A stretch of 35,593 bases of DNA, from positions 1-35,593 of the forward strand of contig NZ_JAAALA010000038.1 in NCBI RefSeq assembly GCF_009905535.1, given 5' to 3'. Shown here in pieces: positions 7,107 through 16,622 of the stretch. The notes beneath the pieces were generated by a model. That model did not search any database. It had not been told where the DNA came from and saw only the letters and a list, made by a program, of their open reading frames with translations. Origin of the DNA: Caulobacter sp. SLTY (GTDB taxonomy: Bacteria > Pseudomonadota > Alphaproteobacteria > Caulobacterales > Caulobacteraceae). A program made the position numbers and the translations under genes. How positions within the stretch are numbered: position 1 is the first letter of the stretch; each line of letters starts with the position of its first letter.

Positions 7107-7808
7107 ATGCTGACCCGTAAGCAGCACGAACTGCTCATGTTTATCCACGAACGGATCAAGGAGACCGGCGTCTCCCCCTCGTTCGACGAGATGAAGGACG
7201 CCCTGGACCTGGCGTCCAAGTCGGGCATCCACCGGCTGATCACGGCGCTGGAAGAGCGGGGCTTCCTGCGCCGGCTCGCCCACCGCGCCCGCGCCCTCGA
7301 AGTGGTGAAGCTGCCGCAGCAGGCGACGACTTCGGCCCCGGCCGGCGGCCGCCAGGCCTTCAAGCCCCAGGTGGTTGAGGGCACGCGCCCCTCCGCCGCA
7401 GCCATGCCGGAAGCGGCTAACGACGTCCGCGAACTCTCCATCTTCGGCAAGATCGCCGCCGGTGTCCCGATCGACGCCATCCAGCATGAACGCGACCGCA
7501 TGCATGTGCCCGAAGCCATGCTGGGCGCCGGTGAACACTATGTGCTTGAGGTCGACGGCGATTCGATGATCGACGCCGGCATCTTCGATGGCGACTACGT
7601 GGTCATCCGCCGCACCGACCAGGCAACCAGCGGCGAGATCGTCGTGGCCCTGGTCGAGGGCGAGACCGCCACCCTCAAGCGGCTCCGTCGCAAGGGCGCC
7701 TCGATCGCCCTGGAAGCCGCCAACGAGAAATACCAGACCCAGATCTATGGCCCCGACCAAGTCGCCGTTCAGGGCAAGCTGGTTGGCCTCATTCGCCGGT
7801 ATCACTGA
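7107..7808 (+). CDS. lexA: LexA, SOS-response repressor with self-cleavage domain
   Basis: The 233-residue protein represses DNA-damage genes until RecA-ssDNA filaments stimulate its self-cleavage. Residues 1-70 are the winged helix-turn-helix ([20 protein letters not shown], then the recognition region [20 protein letters not shown]). A linker (70-110) rich in Ala, Gln and Pro leads to the S24 peptidase domain. The scissile bond is Ala118-Gly119 in [10 protein letters not shown]. The catalytic Ser153 is in GDSMIDAG and Lys191 in TATLKRL. ATG 7107 is preferred, with GGAGAGA upstream and the normal family N-terminus; an earlier TTG would place the SOS boxes at the start of the gene. Perfect and imperfect boxes upstream indicate autoregulation. 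Confidence 0.97.
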   Translation: MLTRKQHELLMFIHERIKETGVSPSFDEMKDALDLASKSGIHRLITALEERGFLRRLAHRARALEVVKLPQQATTSAPAGGRQAFKPQVVEGTRPSAAAMPEAANDVRELSIFGKIAAGVPIDAIQHERDRMHVPEAMLGAGEHYVLEVDGDSMIDAGIFDGDYVVIRRTDQATSGEIVVALVEGETATLKRLRRKGASIALEAANEKYQTQIYGPDQVAVQGKLVGLIRRYH

Positions 7809-7826
7809 GCCCGCGCCACTACCGAC

Positions 7827-7866
7827 TTCCGTCATCCTCGGGCTAGTTGTCCCGAGGATGACGGAA
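7827..7866. repeat. 16-bp palindrome between lexA and comEC, REP-like element or bidirectional terminator
   Basis: TTCCGTCATCCTCGGG (7827-7842) and CCCGAGGATGACGGAA (7851-7866) are perfect reverse complements around the loop CTAGTTGT. It lies in the 79-bp gap between the converging lexA and comEC genes and would terminate both. Sequences of the type GTCATCCTCGGG...CCCGAGGATGAC recur between genes in Caulobacter and related genomes as far as I recall. A repetitive extragenic palindrome is therefore the likely origin, with termination as its effect. Confidence 0.75.
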
Positions 7867-7887
7867 ATTGGCTTGCTCTGACGGGTT

Positions 7888-10038
7888 TCACCGCATCCGG
7901 GCCGGTTCTGTCCAAGGCCGACGCCCCCTTAGCGGCTCAGCCCAAACGATCCGCCAGTGGTCGCCCTGACGGTAGAGCTCCGCCGAACCTCCGGCCTCGA
8001 AGTCGGCCGCATCTAGGACCAGGACGCCAGGGCAGTCGCCGGGCGTCGGCGAACGCAGCACCACCACCTTCGCCCGGCACAGCTCCGCAAACGCATCGGC
8101 GTTGGGCGCCCGCCGCTGGTTCCAGTGTGCGACCTCGCCCGCCCCAGTCGCCAGGCATCGACGGCGGTTGCAGTCGAACAACTCCGGGGAGGCTGCCCCG
8201 TCGATGGCTAGCCCCCGCCGCCGCGACCAGACGTCCAGCGCGAACCGCCGCGACTCCGGTCTCGCCGGCACGGCCTGCTCGCCGCGGCGCACCGCCAGGG
8301 CCGAGCCATCCGATGAAACCCACAGGTCCGGCGGCGTCGGCCGGGGCCAGAGCGCGACGACGGCCGCCAGGGGCAGGCCCACCCAGCGTAGGCGACCTTG
8401 CCACAGGCAGAGGATGAGGATGCCGAGGAAGGCCACGGGCAGCGTCCAGTCAGGGCCGGTGGCGACCGTAACCGTGGCCCCCGGGGCGCCGGCGGTGCGT
8501 TCGGCGATGGCGGTCATCATGTCGATGGACCAGCCGGCCACCGCCAGGAAGGGCGCGCCCAAGCCGAGCGGCTCCAGGGCCGCGCCGACAGCCAGGAAGG
8601 GCATCATCAGGAAGCTCGAGATCGGGGCGACCAGCAGGTTGGCGATCAGGCCATAGCTGGCGACCCGGTTGAAGTGGTGCATGGCGAACGGCCCGGTCGC
8701 CAGGCCGGCGACCAGGCTGATGGCGATGGAGGCCACGATCCAGGTTCCCGCCGCCTGCGGCCAGCGGATCCACCAGGGCGCCTGGATCTCCCGCACCGGT
8801 CTGGGCAGGGCCTCGACCAAGGCGACCAGGGCGGCGGTCGCCGCAAAACTCATCTGGAATCCGGGCTCGGTCGCGGCTTCCGGATAGAGGAGCAGGATGA
8901 CCATGGCGGCCACGGCCAGGGCGTCGAGGGATATGGCGCGGCGGTCGGCAAGGATGGCCAGGAAGGCGACCGCGGCGGTAATGGCCGCGCGCACGGCCGG
9001 CGATGGGGCGCCGGAGAGGATGAGGTAGGTCCCGACCGCGGCCAGGCCGAGCAGGGCGGCGGCCTTCTTTCCATCGATACGCAGGGCGACCCAGGGGACG
9101 AGCGCGATCAGCAGACGAGCGGCAAAGAACACAAAGCCGCCGACGATAGCCATGTGCAGGCCGGAGATAGAGAGGATGTGCGCCAGGCCGGAGGCCCGCA
9201 TGGCCTCGGTCTGCTCCGGGCTGATCCAGGCCTCGTGGCCGGTGACCATGGCGGCGGCGATGCCGCCGGACCGCTCGCCCATGGTGGTGACGATCCGCCG
9301 GGCCAGGCTCCAGCGCATGGCGTTGACCGCCATCGCCAGGCGCAGGCGGATGGGCGGCTGAGCGAGCGCGATGGGCTGGACCTCGGTCACCGCGAAGCCG
9401 ACGCCGCCGACCCGATCGAACCAGGCGTCGCGGGCGAAGTCGTAGGCCCCGGGACTGGCCGGCGGCGGCGGCGGTCCAAGGCCCGCTCGGACCCGGATGG
9501 TGGAGCCGGGGCCGACCACGGCCTCGCGGGGAACGGTGATGCGGATGCGGTGCGGAAGTTCGTAGAAGGTCAGGGCTGCGAGGCGCGTCGGGGCGATCAA
9601 CAGCCGGCCGCCGCCGGAACCTGGGCTGGCGACATCGACCACAAAGCCTTCGACAACCACAGGGGCGGCGAAGTCCGGCGAGACAGGGCCGCGAACCTGT
9701 TCGGTACGCAGCTTGCCGGTCACCCCGCCCATCACGGCCAGGGCCAGCAGTCCCGCGCCTAGCGCCGCGACACCGCCCTGGGTCAAAACCCGCGCGGCGA
9801 AGGCGACGGCCACCGCCGAAAGACCCACGAGCAGCGCCAGCCACAGCGGCGGCTCGACCGGCAGGACCATGTATCCCGCCGCCCCGAAGCCGAAAGCCAC
9901 GGGGGCCCACAGGCGCCACCTGGGAAGTTGCGCAGCGATCTCTTCCGCAAGGTTGGGACCGGCGGAAAACCATGTGCTAAGACGCCGGCCCAATCGACCG
10001 ACCCGAGACCCGATGTCCTCCGCCTCCCCCGTCGTCAC
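7888..10038 (-). CDS. comEC: ComEC/Rec2-family DNA-uptake channel protein
   Basis: This is a polytopic inner-membrane protein of about 716 residues. ComEC carries single-stranded DNA across the inner membrane during natural transformation. After N-terminal helices (WLALLVGLSAVAVAFAARVL) comes a soluble OB-like region (DUF4131 type, PHRIRITVPREAVVGPG). The competence core follows, with the hallmark GLAHILSISGLHMAIVGG and about eight more helices. The C-terminal soluble part (LWVSSDGSALAVRRGEQAV onwards) occupies the metallo-beta-lactamase position but shows no HxHxDH motif. The start is uncertain. GTG 10038 has GAGGGGG 8 nt upstream and overlaps gltX by 26 nt. The open frame extends to TTG 10101, via ATG 10074, and TTG 9993 would avoid the overlap. 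No other competence genes are nearby. Confidence 0.88.
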   Translation of the reverse strand: MTTGEAEDIGSRVGRLGRRLSTWFSAGPNLAEEIAAQLPRWRLWAPVAFGFGAAGYMVLPVEPPLWLALLVGLSAVAVAFAARVLTQGGVAALGAGLLALAVMGGVTGKLRTEQVRGPVSPDFAAPVVVEGFVVDVASPGSGGGRLLIAPTRLAALTFYELPHRIRITVPREAVVGPGSTIRVRAGLGPPPPPASPGAYDFARDAWFDRVGGVGFAVTEVQPIALAQPPIRLRLAMAVNAMRWSLARRIVTTMGERSGGIAAAMVTGHEAWISPEQTEAMRASGLAHILSISGLHMAIVGGFVFFAARLLIALVPWVALRIDGKKAAALLGLAAVGTYLILSGAPSPAVRAAITAAVAFLAILADRRAISLDALAVAAMVILLLYPEAATEPGFQMSFAATAALVALVEALPRPVREIQAPWWIRWPQAAGTWIVASIAISLVAGLATGPFAMHHFNRVASYGLIANLLVAPISSFLMMPFLAVGAALEPLGLGAPFLAVAGWSIDMMTAIAERTAGAPGATVTVATGPDWTLPVAFLGILILCLWQGRLRWVGLPLAAVVALWPRPTPPDLWVSSDGSALAVRRGEQAVPARPESRRFALDVWSRRRGLAIDGAASPELFDCNRRRCLATGAGEVAHWNQRRAPNADAFAELCRAKVVVLRSPTPGDCPGVLVLDAADFEAGGSAELYRQGDHWRIVWAEPLRGRRPWTEPARMR

Positions 10039-11425
10039 ACGGTTCGCCCCCTCGCCCACCGGCTCGCTCCACATTGGAGGGGCGCGGACGGCTTTGTTCA
10101 ACTCCCTGTTTGCGCGTCACACAGGCGGCAAGTTCCTGCTGCGCATCGAGGATACCGACCGGGAGCGCTCCACCGAGGCCAACGTCCAGGTAATTCTCGA
10201 CGGCCTGCGCTGGCTGGGCCTGGAGTGGGACGGCGAGCCCCTGTTCCAGTTCGCCCGCGCCGACCGCCATCGGGAGGCGGTGCAACAACTGCTGGACGAG
10301 GGCAAGGCCTACCGCTGCTGGCTGGCCGGCGATGAGCTGACCGCCGCCAAGGAAGCCGCCCGCGCCGCCGGCCACGCCCTGCGCTCGCCCTGGCGCGACC
10401 GCGACCCGACCGCCTCCGACCTGGCACAGCCGCACGTCATCCGCTTCAAAGGCCCCAAGAACGGTGACGTAGTGGTCCGCGATCTGGTGCAGGGCGACGT
10501 CACCTTCCGCAACCGCGACCTGGACGACCTGATCATCCTGCGGTCCGACGGCGTGCCGACCTACAACCTCGCAGTCATCGTCGATGACCATGACATGGGC
10601 GTCACCCATGTGATCCGCGGTGACGACCACCTGAACAACGCGGCCCGCCAAAGCCTGATCTATCAGGCGCTCGGCTGGGATGTGCCGCTGTTCGCCCACG
10701 TCCCGATGATCAACGGGACGGACGGCAAGAAGCTGTCCAAGCGCTTCGGCGCTACCGCCGTCGGCGAGTTCGCCGACCTGGGCTATCTGCCCGAGGCGCT
10801 GCGCAACTACCTGGCCCGGCTCGGCTGGAGCCACGGGGACGACGAGCTGTTCACCGACGAGCAGGCGGCCGAATGGTTCGATGTCGCGGATGTGAACAAG
10901 GCGCCGGCGCAGTTGGACTGGGCCAAGCTGAACCACGTCAACAGTCACTACATCCGCCTGGCGGACGACGAGCGGCTGGCCCGCCTGGTCGCGGATGTCT
11001 ACGCCCGGCGCGGTCAGGCGCTGAACGAGCCCCAGGTCGCCCGCCTGGCGGCGGTCATCGGCCTGCTCAAGGATCGCGGCAAGACCCTGCTGGAGTTGGC
11101 CGACCAGAGCGCCTTCATCTTTGCTCAACGCCCTGTTTCCATTGACGAAAAGACCTCCGGGCTGCTGACCGACGAGACGCGCGCCCGGCTGGGTCGCCTG
11201 GTCGACCAACTGGACCAGCAGAACGACTGGAGCGCAGAGGCGCTGGGCGACAAGCTCAAGGCCTTCGCCGAGTCGGAGGGCGTCGGCTTCGGCAAGATCG
11301 GCCCCGCGCTGCGCGGCGTGGTCAGTGGCGGCCACCCCTCGCCCGATATGGGGATAACGCTGGCGGTGCTTGGCAAGGTCGAGACGCTGGGCCGTCTTGA
11401 GGATGCGCTTTCGCCCGGCGCGTGA
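10013..11425 (+). CDS. gltX: Glutamyl-tRNA synthetase
   Basis: The 470-residue class I aminoacyl-tRNA synthetase charges tRNA-Glu (and often tRNA-Gln in alphaproteobacteria, for GatCAB amidation). The ATP-binding motifs are present: RFAPSPTGSLHIGGARTAL (10-28, HIGH-type) and DGKKLSKR (KMSKS-type, K240-R244). Other family blocks are RIEDTDRERST, NLAVIVDDHDMGVTHVIRGDDH and RLGWSHGDDELF. The C-terminal anticodon-binding region is complete. ATG 10013 is chosen to match the family N-terminus; the open frame upstream is only comEC antisense. Many alphaproteobacteria carry two gltX genes, and I cannot tell which copy this is. gltA begins 53 nt downstream. Confidence 0.95.
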   Translation: MSSASPVVTRFAPSPTGSLHIGGARTALFNSLFARHTGGKFLLRIEDTDRERSTEANVQVILDGLRWLGLEWDGEPLFQFARADRHREAVQQLLDEGKAYRCWLAGDELTAAKEAARAAGHALRSPWRDRDPTASDLAQPHVIRFKGPKNGDVVVRDLVQGDVTFRNRDLDDLIILRSDGVPTYNLAVIVDDHDMGVTHVIRGDDHLNNAARQSLIYQALGWDVPLFAHVPMINGTDGKKLSKRFGATAVGEFADLGYLPEALRNYLARLGWSHGDDELFTDEQAAEWFDVADVNKAPAQLDWAKLNHVNSHYIRLADDERLARLVADVYARRGQALNEPQVARLAAVIGLLKDRGKTLLELADQSAFIFAQRPVSIDEKTSGLLTDETRARLGRLVDQLDQQNDWSAEALGDKLKAFAESEGVGFGKIGPALRGVVSGGHPSPDMGITLAVLGKVETLGRLEDALSPGA

Positions 11426-11478
11426 AGCGCTATAAGGCATCCGAACGATCGTTTACCTGCTGTTGAAAAGGACGTCGA

Positions 11479-12756
<1,278 letters not shown>

Positions 12757-12758
12757 GC

Positions 12759-12808
12759 AGAGCATGTCAGGCCGAAGTGTTGGCGGTTCGGCCGCCTGGA
12801 CATGCTCT
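12759..12808. repeat. Two-tier palindrome after gltA, RIME/REP-like element or terminator
   Basis: The outer arms AGAGCATGTC (12759-12768) and GACATGCTCT (12799-12808) are perfectly complementary. Inside them GGCCGAA (12770-12776) pairs with TTCGGCC (12787-12793). This starts 2 nt after the gltA stop. AGAGCATG...CATGCTCT palindromes resemble the RIME-type intergenic repeats of alphaproteobacteria, as I recall them. In place it can act as the gltA terminator. Confidence 0.7.
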
Positions 12809-12820
12809 CATCGTTTGAAT

Positions 12821-12841
12821 CTAGACCCCAAAGGGGTCTAG
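12821..12841. terminator. Perfect 9-bp hairpin between gltA and the GNAT gene
   Basis: CTAGACCCC-AAA-GGGGTCTAG is a perfect hairpin with a 3-nt loop. It ends 9 nt before the GNAT start codon. The preceding TCGTTTGAAT is the only AT-rich stretch in this gap. It may be the second half of the same mosaic repeat as the upstream palindrome. Its nearness to the next start could also restrain that gene's translation. Confidence 0.5.
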
Positions 12842-12850
12842 GCCGGCGCG

Positions 12851-13378
12851 ATGCGGATCGCTCCCATCATGCCGGACGCCTTCCCGGCGCTGGCGCCGGC
12901 GCTGCGTGACATTCTGATCGAATGCGTGGGGCTGGGAGCCAGTATCGGGTTCCTGGCCCCGCTTTCGTTAGAGGCGGCGGACGCCTTCTGGGCGGGCTGT
13001 ATCCGGGGCGTGGCGGCCGGCGAGCGGTTGATGTGGGGCGCCTGGGTGCGCGAGGAACTGGTCGGCACGGTCCAGATCGTCGTCGGCATGCCGGCCAACC
13101 AGCAGCACCGCGTCGATCTGGTGAAACTGATGACCAAGCCATCGGCCCGCGGCGGCGGCATCGGGGCGGCGCTGACCCTGGCGGCGGAAGCCGAGGCGTC
13201 GCGACTGGGCAGATCGCTGGTTGTGTTGGACACCGTGGCCGGCAATCTGGCGCAACGGCTATACGAACGGCTGGGCTATGAGGCGGCGGGCGTGATCCCC
13301 GACTACGCGCGCTCCAGCGCCGGCCCACTGGAGCCGACCTGCATCATGTTCAAGCGGCTCGCTCCGCCAGCAGCTTGA
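12851..13378 (+). CDS. GNAT-family N-acetyltransferase, substrate unknown
   Basis: The 175-residue protein has the GNAT fold. A strand ending MWGAWVREELVGTVQIVV precedes the acetyl-CoA motif A region VKLMTKPSARGGGIGAALTL (pyrophosphate-binding R-x-x-G-x-G/A form, about 93-117). LVVLDTVAGNLAQRLYERLGYEAAGVIPDYA follows as motif B. Such enzymes transfer an acetyl group from acetyl-CoA to an amine, and the context gives no clue to the acceptor. The start is ATG 12851. Its 3' end overlaps the converging lpxB by 29 nt. Confidence 0.88.
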   Translation: MRIAPIMPDAFPALAPALRDILIECVGLGASIGFLAPLSLEAADAFWAGCIRGVAAGERLMWGAWVREELVGTVQIVVGMPANQQHRVDLVKLMTKPSARGGGIGAALTLAAEAEASRLGRSLVVLDTVAGNLAQRLYERLGYEAAGVIPDYARSSAGPLEPTCIMFKRLAPPAA

Positions 13379-14519
13379 GCACCGCGTCGGCGGCCAATTC
13401 AGAGGGATCGATCTCCGGCCGGCCGAGTTTGCGGACGGCCTCGAACTGGGCGTCGATCTGACCGTTGCGCAAGGCCTCGTCATCCAGCCGGGCGGCGACA
13501 GCGGCGGCCAGTTGGGGGCCGTTGCAGTCTGTCTGCAGCAGTTCCGGGGCCACCTCGTCCTGGGCGGCGATGTTGAACATGGTCACCCAGGGCGACTTGA
13601 AGACCAGCATGACCAGCCGGTAGCTGACCGGACCCAAGCGATAGCCGACCACCATCGGACAGCCCGCCAGGGCGAGCTCGGTGGTCACCGTGCCGCTGCA
13701 GGCCAGGGCGGCGGTGGCGGCAACGAAGGCGTCGTCCTTGAGGATCGGGTCCTCGATGATATGGGCCTCGAACGGCCAGGCGGCCACCCGGGCCTTGACC
13801 GTCTCTGCCACGGTGGCGGCGAGGGGCAGGACGATCTTCAGGTTGGGGCGCTCGGCCTTCAGCCGTCGGACAGCGTCCTCGAAGGGCGGGAAGACGTGCT
13901 TGATCTCGGCCGGGCGACTGCCCGGGAGGACCAGCAGGATCTGGTCGTCGCGCGCGGCGCCGATGTGGGCGCGAAGGCGGGCGGGGTCGGCCGTGGAGAA
14001 GTCGCGGATCAGGGTGGGGTTGCCGACCGTGGTGACGGGCAGACCCTCACGCTCAAACCATGGGGCGTCGAAGCCGTGGATGGAGAGCAGGTGGTCGACC
14101 GAGCGGGCCAGGGTCTTGGCGCGGCCGGGGCGGCTGGCCCAGACCTGGGGGCCGACGTACTTCATCAGGGGTATGGAGGGGTCGAGCCGGCGCAGGGCGT
14201 GGGCGACGCGAAGAGTGAAGCCCCAGCTGTCGATGAGTACGGCGATGTCGGGCTTTTCGGCGGCGGCCAGGGCGGCGGTCTCGCGCACCCGGCGCTTGAC
14301 CATCGGCAGGGCGCGGACGCCCTCGATGATGCCGAGGATGGACAGCTGGGCGATGTCGAAGGGGCTCTTGACCCCCTGCTCGGCCATCTTCTGACCGCCG
14401 ACACCGACGAAGCGGACACCGTCGCCCAGGCGCGCCTTCAGCGCGCGGGCCAGGCCGGCGCCGAGGCTGTCGCCGGAAGCTTCCGCCGCGACCAGCATCA
14501 CGGTCAGGGGCCTGTTCAC
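13350..14519 (-). CDS. lpxB: Lipid-A-disaccharide synthase
   Basis: The 389-residue family GT19 glycosyltransferase condenses UDP-2,3-diacylglucosamine with lipid X to form the lipid A disaccharide on the inner face of the inner membrane. It begins with the family motif MLVAAEASGDSLGAGLARAL. Further blocks are LIDSWGFTLRVAHAL, MKYVGPQVWASRPGRAKTLA, VLPGSRPAEIKHVFPPF, LACSGTVTTELALAGCPMVVGYR and PELLQTDCN. ATG 14519 overlaps the lpxI stop in an ATGA. It is the last gene of the long minus-strand envelope series. Confidence 0.96.
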   Translation of the reverse strand: MNRPLTVMLVAAEASGDSLGAGLARALKARLGDGVRFVGVGGQKMAEQGVKSPFDIAQLSILGIIEGVRALPMVKRRVRETAALAAAEKPDIAVLIDSWGFTLRVAHALRRLDPSIPLMKYVGPQVWASRPGRAKTLARSVDHLLSIHGFDAPWFEREGLPVTTVGNPTLIRDFSTADPARLRAHIGAARDDQILLVLPGSRPAEIKHVFPPFEDAVRRLKAERPNLKIVLPLAATVAETVKARVAAWPFEAHIIEDPILKDDAFVAATAALACSGTVTTELALAGCPMVVGYRLGPVSYRLVMLVFKSPWVTMFNIAAQDEVAPELLQTDCNGPQLAAAVAARLDDEALRNGQIDAQFEAVRKLGRPEIDPSELAADAVLKLLAERAA

Positions 14520-15352
14520 CCCTTCCGCTCCACGCCCAGCACAAACAGGCCCATCTCGTCCGCCGCGGCGATCACCGCCTCGCGGTCGACGATCAGCAGG
14601 CGGCCGGCCTCGCCGACCACCCCGGCCAGACCGGCCTTGGCGGCGCCGCGCATGGTGGCGACCCCGATGGTGGGGAGGTCGACGCGCAGTTCCTGGATCG
14701 GCTTGGGGGCCTTGGCCAGGACGCCTCGCGATCGGCCGGGCTCGCCGCGCACGGCCAGCGGCAGGTCGGCGACGCGCCGGAGCATGGAATCGGTGCCCTC
14801 CTGGGCCTCAACGGCCAGGACCAGCCCGTCGCAGACCACGGCGCCCTGGCCGACGTCGAGCTTGCCGATCTCGCGGGCGACCTCCAGGGCGCGTTCGATG
14901 TCGCCGCGGTGGGCGGCGTCCGGCGAATGCTTGCCGAGCAGGCCCAGCGGCAAGGTCATGGCCCCGACCGCCTCATGCACCCCTTCGATGGCGAAGCCTT
15001 CCTTGGCGAACTCGTCCAGCACCCGGCGCAGCAGGGCGTCGTCGCCATGGCGGGCTGCCGCGATGATGCCCGGCAGGGCGGCGACGCCGCGCATGTCGGG
15101 CCGCAGGGCCGCGAAGTCCGGACGGGCCACGTTGCCGGCGAAGCAGACGGCCTGGCAGCCCTCGCGGCGCAGCACCTTGAAGCATTTGCCAAGTTCGGCG
15201 AGGCCGACCTCCTCCGAGGGATGGCCCAGCGTGGCATCGTCAGCGATGCCCTTCAGGCGGACGACGAAGTAGGGTCGGCCGGCCTTGCGGCAGTGGTCGG
15301 CGATCTCGGCCGGCAGGCCGCCGGCCCCGGCGATCAATCCCAGCTTCTTCAC
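14516..15352 (-). CDS. lpxI: UDP-2,3-diacylglucosamine pyrophosphatase LpxI
   Basis: The 278-residue protein is the alphaproteobacterial replacement for LpxH. It hydrolyses UDP-2,3-diacylglucosamine to lipid X and UMP, attacking the alpha phosphate. It begins KKLGLIAGAGGLPAEIADHC, the LpxI N-terminal domain. The C-terminal domain includes GAVVCDGLVLAVEAQEGTDS and KPIQELRVDLPTIGVATM. Asp225 in the latter is at the position I recall as catalytic in Caulobacter crescentus LpxI. GTG 15352 is chosen because GGGAGG lies 9 nt upstream inside the end of lpxA; the longer open frame would run deep into lpxA. It supplies the lipid X used by LpxB next door. Confidence 0.95.
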   Translation of the reverse strand: MKKLGLIAGAGGLPAEIADHCRKAGRPYFVVRLKGIADDATLGHPSEEVGLAELGKCFKVLRREGCQAVCFAGNVARPDFAALRPDMRGVAALPGIIAAARHGDDALLRRVLDEFAKEGFAIEGVHEAVGAMTLPLGLLGKHSPDAAHRGDIERALEVAREIGKLDVGQGAVVCDGLVLAVEAQEGTDSMLRRVADLPLAVRGEPGRSRGVLAKAPKPIQELRVDLPTIGVATMRGAAKAGLAGVVGEAGRLLIVDREAVIAAADEMGLFVLGVERKG

Positions 15353-15356
15353 GGAA

Positions 15357-16151
15357 TCAGACCTCCCGGCGAGGCAGGCAGAGGGCGCGGTTGGCGTCGA
15401 CACGGATGAAATCGAGGATCTCGACGATCTCCGGGATGTCGCTGTAGGCGCCGGCCACGTCCTCGATCCGCTCCTGGAACGTCCCCTCGTCGGCGAACAG
15501 CAGGCGGTAGGCGGCGCGCATGGCGTTGATCCGCTCCCGATCGAAGCCTCGCCGCTTCAGCCCGATCAGGTTCAGGCCTTCCAAATGGGCATGGTTGCCC
15601 CAGACCGAGCCGTAGGGGATGACGTCCTTGGTGACGATGCCGCCCCCGCCGATGAAGGCTGAGCGGCCGATGCGGGTAAACTGGTGCACGGCCGCCAACC
15701 CGCCAAGGAAGACGAAGTCGAAGACCTCGGCATGGCCGCCGATGGCCACGCTGGGGGCCATGGTCACCCGATTGCCGATCACGGCATCATGGCCGACATG
15801 GACATTGACCATCAGCAGACAGTCATCACCGATCCGGGTTACGCCATGGCCCATCTGCGTACCCGTGTGGACGGTGACGTTCTCGCGGAAGATGTTGCGG
15901 GCGCCGATTTCCAGCCGGGTCGGCTCACCCTTGTGACCCAGGTGCTGCGGCGGGCCGCCGAGGTTGACGAAGGGATGCAGGACGCAGTCGTCACCGATCG
16001 TGGTCACCCCCTCCACCACCACATGCGAGCGCAGCTTGACGCCCCGGCCGAGCGTCACGTCCGGGCCGACGATGCAGTAGGGACCGACCTCGACCGCTTC
16101 ACCCAGTTGGGCGCCGGGGTCGACGATGGCCGTGGGGTGGACGGTGGTCAT
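15357..16151 (-). CDS. lpxA: UDP-N-acetylglucosamine O-acyltransferase
   Basis: The 264-residue left-handed beta-helix enzyme catalyses the first step of lipid A synthesis, moving a hydroxyacyl chain from ACP to the 3-OH of UDP-GlcNAc. Hexapeptide repeats fill residues 1-185. The catalytic base is His121 in [12 protein letters not shown]. Further blocks are [38 protein letters not shown] and [21 protein letters not shown], before a helical C-terminal domain. ATG 16151 overlaps the fabZ stop in an ATGA. Confidence 0.96.
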   Translation of the reverse strand: MTTVHPTAIVDPGAQLGEAVEVGPYCIVGPDVTLGRGVKLRSHVVVEGVTTIGDDCVLHPFVNLGGPPQHLGHKGEPTRLEIGARNIFRENVTVHTGTQMGHGVTRIGDDCLLMVNVHVGHDAVIGNRVTMAPSVAIGGHAEVFDFVFLGGLAAVHQFTRIGRSAFIGGGGIVTKDVIPYGSVWGNHAHLEGLNLIGLKRRGFDRERINAMRAAYRLLFADEGTFQERIEDVAGAYSDIPEIVEILDFIRVDANRALCLPRREV

Positions 16152-16618
16152 CGGCCGACGTCCGCGGACATGGCCGCGAACTCCGCCTCGGCGGCGACCT
16201 TGCCGTTCACCCTGGCGACGCCCTTGAACTTGAAGATGTCGCCGCGCGCGCGGGTCACCTCCACATGCAGCTTGAGCACATCGCCCGGCCGCACCGGGCT
16301 GCGGAACCGCACGCCGTCGATCGACATGAAGTAAATGACCTTGCCGGCGATATCGATGTTAAGCGACTTGGACATCAGGATCGCACCGGTCTGGGCCAGG
16401 GCCTCGACGATCAGCACGCCCGGCATCACCGGATAGCCCGGAAAGTGACCCTCGAAGAACGGCTCGTTGAAGGTCACGCACTTGACCCCGACGATGGATT
16501 CGCTGGGCTTGAAGTCCTCGGCCCGGTCGACGAGCAGGAAGGGATAACGGTGCGGGATCCGGGACAGGATCTCGGTGATGTCGATTTCGACGCCCGTCGA
16601 CGTCTCACTGGTGGTCAT
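16148..16618 (-). CDS. fabZ: 3-hydroxyacyl-ACP dehydratase FabZ
   Basis: The 156-residue hotdog-fold enzyme dehydrates 3-hydroxyacyl-ACP in fatty-acid elongation and competes with LpxA and LpxD for the same substrates. Signatures are [16 protein letters not shown], then [19 protein letters not shown] with His58, and the active-site Glu72 in [11 protein letters not shown]. It sits between lpxD and lpxA, the common proteobacterial order, 4 nt from the lpxD stop. Co-expression helps balance fatty acid against lipid A synthesis. Confidence 0.97.
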   Translation of the reverse strand: MTTSETSTGVEIDITEILSRIPHRYPFLLVDRAEDFKPSESIVGVKCVTFNEPFFEGHFPGYPVMPGVLIVEALAQTGAILMSKSLNIDIAGKVIYFMSIDGVRFRSPVRPGDVLKLHVEVTRARGDIFKFKGVARVNGKVAAEAEFAAMSADVGR

Positions 16619-16622
16619 GCCC

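Noticed and set aside
8398..9762. 454-codon plus-strand open frame within comEC
   Set aside because: Antisense shadow; Gly/Asp/Arg-rich translation, while the comEC frame shows clear membrane helices and the competence motif.
13512..15272. 586-codon plus-strand open frame over lpxB and lpxI
   Set aside because: Antisense of two lipid A genes with intact active sites; no signal, motif or ribosome-binding site supports it.
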